Below, piece by piece: positions 6,137 through 9,698 of a DNA stretch of 9,698 bases. The translations under genes were made by a program, and so were the position numbers. The stretch lies in contig JACPUP010000035.1 of assembly GCA_016192205.1 (NCBI GenBank), forward strand, positions 1 to 9,698. Reading direction: 5' to 3'. How positions within the stretch are numbered: the stretch's first letter is position 1; every line of letters starts with the position of its first letter. The notes below the pieces were generated by a model, which was given only the letters and a program-made list of their open reading frames with translations, made no database searches and was not told the DNA's origin. Source of the stretch: Candidatus Kerfeldbacteria bacterium (GTDB taxonomy: Bacteria; Patescibacteriota; Patescibacteriia; SBBC01; JACPUP01).

Positions 6137-6853
6137 TCAATCCTTCACCGCGGCGGTTTGGTCGGTGAATTGGAAGGTGGAGACAAAGTGGTCGAAGGCG
6201 CTCGTGTACTCACCTACCCAATCGTCTTCAACGATGTATTGAACGAGGATGAACAGTTTCCCGCCCGAGAGAGTCCAGACTTGATTGATATAGGTGTTGC
6301 CGAAGGAACTTCGCACTGCCCGACGAATTGCGGGCTGACCATCGAGGGTTATCGTCGTCTGAGAAAGAATTGTGGAATCTGATTGACGTTGTTCGATAGC
6401 TTCTGCCAGGGTTTTGCTTGACGAATCTTCGTAGTAGATTTCAATTTTGCTACCGAGTAACAACTCTGTTTCCTTTGTCTGCGTGAGCGCACGGGCATCA
6501 TAGAACATCGATGGATTATCCCCACTTCTTGGGCGATACGTCCATGCCGTTGGATATTGCACCGTGTAGAGACCGTCTGGATGTTGGTATGTTCCCGGTC
6601 CGAGCCTGTCTTCAGTATTACTATTCGTATTCGTCCCCGGACACGCCGCGAACGCGCAGGACGGCAGCACGCGGCTGACGTAACTGCCGTCCGGGCACTG
6701 CTTGGCGTCCGCGGTGCAGGCGACGCCGGTGTTGGTTGTCGGCGCCGATGCTTTCGGCTGGTTGAAGACGAGTACGACCGCCGCGGCAATGACGGCGGCG
6801 GCTGCGACGATGATGAGCAGCAGTGCGATGGCGAAACCCTCACGCTGGCGCAT
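6137..6853 (-). CDS. Prepilin-like surface protein with four-Cys motif and one PsbP-like module
   Basis: A 238-residue membrane-anchored protein. The N-terminus MRQREGFAIALLLIIVAA resembles the PilX/type IV prepilin N-terminal segment (possible cleavage at G6-F7), but the usual Glu at position 5 of the mature helix is absent. The hydrophobic helix spans about 7-31. The four-cysteine segment ACTADAKQCPDGSYVSRV...PSCAFAACP follows (about 45-72), then one PsbP-like module (YTVQYPTAWTY... to HFVSTFQFTD, about 95-230). It ends FTDQTAAVKD. In the paralogue at 8086-9534 the same linker goes on as DWKTYTN into another module; here the Trp codon position is TGA, so the protein looks shortened. It is probably exported with its C-terminus outside. 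No enzyme motif is visible. Confidence 0.75.
   Translation of the reverse strand: MRQREGFAIALLLIIVAAAAVIAAAVVLVFNQPKASAPTTNTGVACTADAKQCPDGSYVSRVLPSCAFAACPGTNTNSNTEDRLGPGTYQHPDGLYTVQYPTAWTYRPRSGDNPSMFYDARALTQTKETELLLGSKIEIYYEDSSSKTLAEAIEQRQSDSTILSQTTITLDGQPAIRRAVRSSFGNTYINQVWTLSGGKLFILVQYIVEDDWVGEYTSAFDHFVSTFQFTDQTAAVKD
6672..6724 (-). repeat. 53-nt near-identical copy shared with 9359-9411
   Basis: It encodes most of the four-Cys motif. Compared with 9359-9411 I count 52 of 53 identical bases, with the only difference G/A in the middle, although the rest of the two genes is strongly diverged. Confidence 0.9.
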
Positions 6854-6884
6854 ATTTTTCTTTCATTTACGAAAATCTTCCACA

Positions 6885-6913
6885 AGCGTATCGCTTTTCC
6901 ACGAGCGGCGCAA
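6885..6913 (-). promoter_or_regulatory. Candidate promoter for the short PsbP gene
   Basis: TTGCGC (6913-6908), a 17-nt spacer, and TACGCT (6890-6885). The -10 is identical to the one proposed for hicB. A small palindrome, AAGCG-TAT-CGCTT (6884-6896), overlaps the -10. The -35 is weak. A poor GAAAG-type ribosome site (within 6854-6870) precedes the ATG. Confidence 0.35.
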
Positions 6914-6922
6914 CCGCATGGA

Positions 6923-6955
6923 AAGTCCCTCCCGCGCGATGAACGGAAGGGACTT
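6923..6955 (-). terminator. Hairpin terminator at the stop of the small unknown gene
   Basis: AAGTCCCT (6955-6948, beginning inside the TAA stop) pairs perfectly with AGGGACTT (6930-6923), and TCCG/CGGGA can extend the helix inward. Only a short TTTCC follows, so efficiency is uncertain, but the position right at the stop supports a 3'-end role. Confidence 0.55.
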
Positions 6956-7289
6956 ACAGGACGAGCGCGTCAATGGCGCGGTGGAGGATCGCGCGCTTGA
7001 CTGCCCGTTCCAGCGACGGCTGCGGCACGTACCCGTCCGTGGCAGGAGCAATGCTCGAGAGCATTTCGTCCGCCAATCGATGGAGCGTGTGACGGTCTGC
7101 CTCGGTCACCCGGCGGTTTGACTGGCCGTCGTTCAGTGCTGCAAACTGGAAGAAGAGCGACATCGGAATCATCACGTTCGGCGTCGGCTCAAGCTCGAGG
7201 GGTGGCTTATGCGAATCCCGCGACCGCTCCTCCGCCCACGCCTGAGCAAACGTCCGCTGCAAGGCCGTGTAGAGGCCGGGCACAATCAC
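6954..7289 (-). CDS. Hypothetical protein, small and soluble
   Basis: I do not recognise this protein. The likely start is GTG 7289-7287, because GGAGG (7298-7294) sits five nt upstream; this gives 111 residues beginning with the reading V-I-V-P-G-L-Y. The frame can be extended to TTG 7313, but that codon lies in the U-tract of a terminator hairpin and is unlikely to be used. The sequence has no membrane segment or cysteine cluster. The C-terminal half looks helical and charged (RVTEADRHTLHRLADEMLSS, then SLERAVKRAILHRAIDALVL). It stands alone between a terminator upstream and a hairpin at its own stop. It could be a small cytoplasmic regulator or a structural protein; I cannot choose. Confidence 0.6.
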   Translation of the reverse strand: MIVPGLYTALQRTFAQAWAEERSRDSHKPPLELEPTPNVMIPMSLFFQFAALNDGQSNRRVTEADRHTLHRLADEMLSSIAPATDGYVPQPSLERAVKRAILHRAIDALVL

Positions 7290-7305
7290 GGGAACCTCCG
7301 AAGGT

Positions 7306-7342
7306 GAAAACAACCAGCCCTACTCTAAACGAGAAGGGCTGG
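7306..7342 (-). terminator. Intrinsic terminator upstream of the unknown gene
   Basis: Minus strand: CCAGCCCT (7342-7335) and AGGGCTGG (7321-7314) form 8 bp. One A-A mismatch and an inner CTC/GAG helix follow, closing a 5-nt loop. The second arm is followed by TTGTTTTC (7313-7306). This is a textbook Rho-independent terminator for transcripts coming from hicBA. It ends 17 nt before the proposed GTG of the unknown gene, so it may also act as an attenuator. Confidence 0.8.
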
Positions 7343-7393
7343 CTGGGCAAGCGGGAATGACTTTGGTCTGGTTGAGGCGGCGCCTTTCCAGCG

Positions 7394-7478
7394 AGGGTCT
7401 TAGGGATTTAGGGTACTAGGGTTTCTTGGGTGTGAACTCCGTCCGGACCCTATGACCCTAAGACCCGAGAACCCTACG
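7394..7478. repeat. Octamer inverted-repeat element 2 (3' of hicA)
   Basis: The left arm is AGGGTCTT, AGGGATTT, AGGGTACT, AGGGTTTC (7394-7425), then a TTGGGTGT remnant. The right arm is ACCCTATG, ACCCTAAG, ACCCGAGA, ACCCTACG (7447-7478). Both arms run with an 8-nt period. Blocks such as CTTAGGG/CCCTAAG pair perfectly. The right arm touches the hicA stop codon (7479) with no gap. Confidence 0.8.
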
Positions 7479-7691
7479 CTACGAAAAATCCGCCTCGTCG
7501 AGTCGGGCTTGGCGAAGAATCGATCGAAACGTCCCGAGCGGGATTTCCTTACGACGAGCTGGCACGATCGCGGTCAAGACCAACTTTCCTAGTTTTCGAA
7601 ACTTCATGTGGCTGCCTTTCTGGGCGACGAAAACGAAACCCCTCCGACGCAGGACCGCGATGACTTGATCGGAGGAGTGCAGTTTAGGCAT
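7479..7691 (-). CDS. hicA: HicA-family toxin (mRNA interferase)
   Basis: A 70-residue HicA/YcfA-family protein with a dsRBD-like fold that cleaves mRNA. The family pattern is clear: SSDQVIAVLRRRGFVFVAQK, then GSHMKF with the catalytic His at 28, then IVPARRKEIPLGTFRSILRQ and a final ARLDEADF. All expected elements are present, so the toxin looks active. ATG 7691-7689 lies inside the end of hicB (8-nt overlap), the antitoxin-first order common in this family. The gene ends directly at octamer element 2. Confidence 0.93.
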   Translation of the reverse strand: MPKLHSSDQVIAVLRRRGFVFVAQKGSHMKFRKLGKLVLTAIVPARRKEIPLGTFRSILRQARLDEADFS

Positions 7692-7902
7692 GCTGGAGAG
7701 CTCGGCGGACGATTACCGCCTGCTCTACCGCTGCCACCTGCGGATGGGATTCGTCTTCGAAATACAGCTTCAAGGCTTCGTCGAGGTTCTTGAGCGCGGA
7801 TCGCTTCGTCCGGCCGAAACTCGAAACGTCCACGTTCAGGCACTGCGCCACGTAGTGCTTCCCCTCTTTCCAGATGACGTTGGCGAGTTGGGTCCCCCGC
7901 AT
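7684..7902 (-). CDS. hicB: HicB-family antitoxin, short form without DNA-binding domain
   Basis: The antitoxin partner of HicA. The HicB fold is seen in NVIWKEGKHYVAQCLNVDVS, then SFGRTKRSALKNLDEALKLY and FEDE. From ATG 7902 it is 72 residues; the frame could also start at ATG 7920 (78 residues). I prefer 7902 because the 7920 ATG lies within the spacer of a strong promoter, upstream of the expected transcription start. The chain ends soon after the partial RNase H-like domain (HPQVAAVEQAVIVRRALQHA), and no helix-turn-helix or ribbon-helix-helix is seen. Autoregulation of the operon by DNA binding is therefore doubtful unless another protein does it. Confidence 0.88.
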   Translation of the reverse strand: MRGTQLANVIWKEGKHYVAQCLNVDVSSFGRTKRSALKNLDEALKLYFEDESHPQVAAVEQAVIVRRALQHA

Positions 7903-7910
7903 ACGGGCAG

Positions 7911-7939
7911 AGCGTACCATCGGTCGTTACGCCTGTCAA
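7911..7939 (-). promoter_or_regulatory. hicBA promoter, probably giving a leaderless mRNA
   Basis: A perfect TTGACA (7939-7934), a 17-nt spacer and TACGCT (7916-7911). Eight nt separate the -10 from ATG 7902, so transcription should begin at or next to the start codon. No Shine-Dalgarno is present before either candidate ATG. Confidence 0.65.
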
Positions 7940-7993
7940 TCGAAATCGCCGCGTTGAAGCGGTACGAGCCCGGTTCATTGTTCAAGAGACGTG

Positions 7994-8084
7994 AGGTCTT
8001 AAGATTTTAGGGTCCGGCCGACGGTCACACCCTAGAACCCTAGGACCCGAAAACCCTCAGACCCCCTTACCCTAATACCCTTTT
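7994..8084. repeat. Octamer element 3, strongly asymmetric (3' of the three-module PsbP gene)
   Basis: The right side is seven 8-nt units in a row: ACCCTAGA, ACCCTAGG, ACCCGAAA, ACCCTCAG, ACCCCCTT, ACCCTAAT, ACCCTTTT (8029-8084). The left side has only AGGTCTT, AAGATTTT, AGGGTCC (7994-8015). Pairing can use only part of the right side. It starts 1 nt after the stop codon at 8086. Confidence 0.8.
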
Positions 8085-8085
8085 G

Positions 8086-9534
8086 CTATTCCGTGAAGGT
8101 GAAGGTGGAGAGAATAAGATTCAGGATCTCGAGAGAATTTTTTGATCCAACCGAAAGATGGATGGGGTGTGCCCATTCCCAACCCTTAGGCGCAGCAGCC
8201 TGTTCAAGATTCACGTAGCTTATCCAAATACTTTTATCCGGCAATGTGAGAGTAATCTGGGTACCCTGTACTGTGCCAAACTGAATCGCTCGATTTGTCA
8301 CTGTTCCATCAGGCGCGCCACTTCCCGGGTAGCCTTTGGGAGCGACCGCTAGTTGCCCTTCAGCGCCTGTCGGATCTTTGGCGATATAAACAATCTGAGT
8401 CGGATCAACGGTCGTATCTTCCGAAATCGTCCATGATGGTGGATATCGAAAGGAGAAACCATGCTTTGCGTTCGTATACGTCTTCCAATCCTTGGTCGCG
8501 CTGGTTTGGTCGGTGAACCTGAACGTACCAAGCATACCGTTCGTGATCATCAATGCGTTCGACGTGATGACGTTCACGAAAACCGTCCCCCTCCTGAATC
8601 CGATATAGGTTGCGTTGTCGTACACGTTCGTGTCGATGCGGATTGCGGTCACGCCACCAACGGTCATCTCTGATACCGTCAACTTCGCATTGGGAAGCTG
8701 CGTCTTCTGCTTGTCGCGCCACTCTTCGAGCGTGTCCGTGCGCTCATCGGTGAAGAACTCTTGGAGCCCGGGCAGTCCCTCATCGAAATGGAGCTCCACC
8801 TGGGGATTATCGTCTTCGTCGTTCGCGATCGCCCAGGTAGGAGGATACTGCAAGCGCCAACCGTAGCGCGTGTTCGTGTACGTCTTCCAATCCTTCGTCG
8901 CGGCGGTTTGGTCGGTGAAGGTGAAGGTCGATAGGATTTGATCAAACAGCTGCGGATAGTCTGCGCCGAGCGTGGTTGGATATTGGAGGCGTATTTGAAT
9001 ATTCTCAAGGCCTGCGTCTTCAAATTGAACATTGATGTCTCCAGGCACACTTCGAATAATGGCATTCCGACCATCGACTACCTTCCGGGTCGGCGTACCT
9101 GCAACTCCGTAGCCGAGCGGTGGTGTCTCCACCGATAGTCGTGCAGTGTTGCCGTCCAGAATTTCGAATTCGATATCGCTCTGCTTATTTACCGTCCAGT
9201 CACCCGGGTATTTGAAACTGTACCCGAAACTTGCGTTTGTATGCGTCTTCCATCTGGCTGTCGGATCAGAAGGAGTGTTCGTGTTGTCATTGGCCGTTGA
9301 TAGTTGATTGTTGTCTGTTGATTCGGGACACGCCGCAAACTCACAAGACGGAGGTACCCGGCTGACGTAACTGCCGTCCGGACACTGCTTGGCGTCCGCG
9401 GTGCAGGCGACCTGCTCGGGTTCATCCTTCCCCAACCGCTCGGCCGTATACACGATCCCCGTCGCGATGATGGCCACGGCGGCGAGGCCCAGCAGCAGGG
9501 CGACGATGGTCGTAAAGCCGGCTGGTTTTTTCAT
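8086..9534 (-). CDS. Prepilin-like surface protein with four-Cys motif and three PsbP-like modules
   Basis: A 482-residue paralogue of the protein at 6137-6853. MKKPAGFTTIVALLLGLAAV begins a prepilin/PilX-like helix (possible cleavage after G6), without Glu at mature position 5. The four-Cys motif is at 44-69 (CTADAKQCPDGSYVSRVPPS, then CEFAACP), followed by an Asn/Thr/Ser-rich linker (71-93). Three PsbP-like modules lie at about 94-208, 215-342 and 349-482, each opening W-K-T-x-T-N, with Y-P-x-x-W, and closing with (L/G)-T-F-x-F-T. The linkers DQTAATKDWKTYTN and DQTSATKDWKTYTN are almost the same. It is probably anchored in the membrane with the modules outside; the ligand is unknown. GAGGG (9548-9544) is a modest ribosome site 9 nt or so from the ATG. 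It has its own promoter and a 3' octamer element. Confidence 0.8.
   Translation of the reverse strand: MKKPAGFTTIVALLLGLAAVAIIATGIVYTAERLGKDEPEQVACTADAKQCPDGSYVSRVPPSCEFAACPESTDNNQLSTANDNTNTPSDPTARWKTHTNASFGYSFKYPGDWTVNKQSDIEFEILDGNTARLSVETPPLGYGVAGTPTRKVVDGRNAIIRSVPGDINVQFEDAGLENIQIRLQYPTTLGADYPQLFDQILSTFTFTDQTAATKDWKTYTNTRYGWRLQYPPTWAIANDEDDNPQVELHFDEGLPGLQEFFTDERTDTLEEWRDKQKTQLPNAKLTVSEMTVGGVTAIRIDTNVYDNATYIGFRRGTVFVNVITSNALMITNGMLGTFRFTDQTSATKDWKTYTNAKHGFSFRYPPSWTISEDTTVDPTQIVYIAKDPTGAEGQLAVAPKGYPGSGAPDGTVTNRAIQFGTVQGTQITLTLPDKSIWISYVNLEQAAAPKGWEWAHPIHLSVGSKNSLEILNLILSTFTFTE
8473..8527 (-). repeat. Intragenic repeat encoding the inter-module linker (copy 2)
   Basis: It encodes FTDQTSATKDWKTYTN and neighbours and is near-identical in DNA to 8875-8929. 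The conservation exceeds that of the modules around it. Confidence 0.8.
8875..8929 (-). repeat. Intragenic repeat encoding the inter-module linker (copy 1)
   Basis: It is the partner of 8473-8527. Its inner 32 nt (8888-8919) also match 6138-6169, the 3' end of the short paralogue, with two differences. Confidence 0.8.
9359..9411 (-). repeat. 53-nt near-identical copy shared with 6672-6724
   Basis: The second copy of the four-Cys coding segment, one base different from 6672-6724. Confidence 0.9.
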
Positions 9535-9554
9535 GGTGTTTTTCCCTCACCATT

Positions 9555-9583
9555 AAGATACCCTTTCAGTGGAAGGGTGTCGA
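9555..9583 (-). promoter_or_regulatory. Candidate promoter with an inverted repeat in its spacer
   Basis: TCGACA (9583-9578), a 17-nt spacer, and TATCTT (9560-9555). The spacer is largely an inverted repeat: accctt (9560-9565) and aagggt (9573-9578) around a 7-nt loop, a possible operator. Expected transcription starts near 9548, leaving a short leader with GAGGG before the three-module PsbP gene. Confidence 0.45.
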
Positions 9584-9595
9584 GGAAATAGTGTG

Positions 9596-9653
9596 AGGAA
9601 CTAGGAAGTACGAAGTAGGAGGTAGGCGAAAATTACGGCTTGCTTCCTACTTC
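9596..9653. repeat. Variant heptamer inverted-repeat element 4
   Basis: The left arm is five 7-nt units: AGGAACT, AGGAAGT, ACGAAGT, AGGAGGT, AGGCGAA (9596-9630). A perfect 9-bp inverted pair, gaagtagga (9612-9620) and tcctacttc (9645-9653), closes it. It follows the same layout as elements 1-3 but has a different repeat word, AGGAAGT instead of AGGGTnn. It abuts and slightly overlaps the stop codon at 9652. Confidence 0.65.
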
Positions 9654-9698
9654 AGACTTTCTCTCTGTCATCCTTCTTCGGCTCGTCGTTCTTCCAGC
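9652..9698 (-). CDS. C-terminal end of an unidentified gene (partial)
   Basis: One frame entering from the window edge reads WKNDEPKKDDREKV and stops at TGA 9654-9652. The charged, lysine- and acid-rich tail looks like a natural protein C-terminus. Of the other two minus frames, one also stops soon and one reads an Arg-rich string. The element directly after the stop supports a gene end here, as for its neighbours. The product cannot be identified from 14 residues. Confidence 0.45.
   Translation of the reverse strand, partial: WKNDEPKKDDREKV

Noticed and set aside
7900..7920. hicB starting at ATG 7920
   Set aside because: The ATG lies in the spacer of a strong promoter and has no ribosome site, so it would be upstream of the transcript; kept only as an alternative.
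6042..8084. True telomere repeats or a replicon end
   Set aside because: The AGGGT/ACCCT units are imperfect, short, inverted and internal, next to gene stops on continuous sequence.

Overview
The window looks like a piece of a Candidate Phyla Radiation (Patescibacteria/Parcubacteria-like) genome. It is compact and fairly GC-rich. All supported genes lie on the minus strand, and plus-strand open frames are antisense shadows. The lineage call is inference, resting mainly on two surface proteins that combine a prepilin-like N-terminus, a four-cysteine C-x6-C-P-D-G motif and PsbP-like modules, a combination I associate with CPR genomes. An intact RF2 gene with a UGA frameshift site argues for the standard code and against UGA-recoded lineages such as SR1/Gracilibacteria.

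Layout, from low to high coordinates but with all genes read right to left. At 1-1711 is a split ComEC/Rec2: a polytopic competence membrane protein followed, with an ATGA overlap, by a separate metallo-beta-lactamase protein that runs off the window. At 1784-1857 is a probable terminator, then glmS (1917-3749) with a strong ribosome binding site and its own promoter (3837-3865). At 3912-4655 is a VTT/DedA-like membrane protein that overlaps the 3' end of prfB. prfB (4633-5731) needs a +1 programmed frameshift at CTT-TGA-C, giving a 365-residue RF2.

Directly upstream of prfB (5728-6035) is the most unusual part. The first ~60 nt of prfB, including its start codon and Shine-Dalgarno-like frameshift stimulator, has been copied upstream as degenerate tandem units. 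Each unit carries a hairpin of the form CCC..GCACC / GGTGC..GGG. Two of the three units encode short ORFs that end in an ATGA overlap with the next start. The unit tails are complementary to the stimulator of the next unit, and finally to that of prfB.

The right part (6042-9698) is an accessory region of single-gene units: a short PsbP-module surface protein, a small unknown protein, a HicBA toxin-antitoxin pair with a promoter that implies a leaderless antitoxin mRNA, a three-module PsbP surface protein, and the last codons of another gene. Four of the genes here are followed, within 0-4 nt of the stop codon or just overlapping it, by elements built from 7- or 8-nt repeats (AGGGTnn or ACCCTnnn type) arranged as long imperfect inverted repeats. 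These elements, together with ordinary hairpin terminators, probably form the 3' ends of the transcripts. I saw no tRNA, rRNA, CRISPR array or transposase gene.
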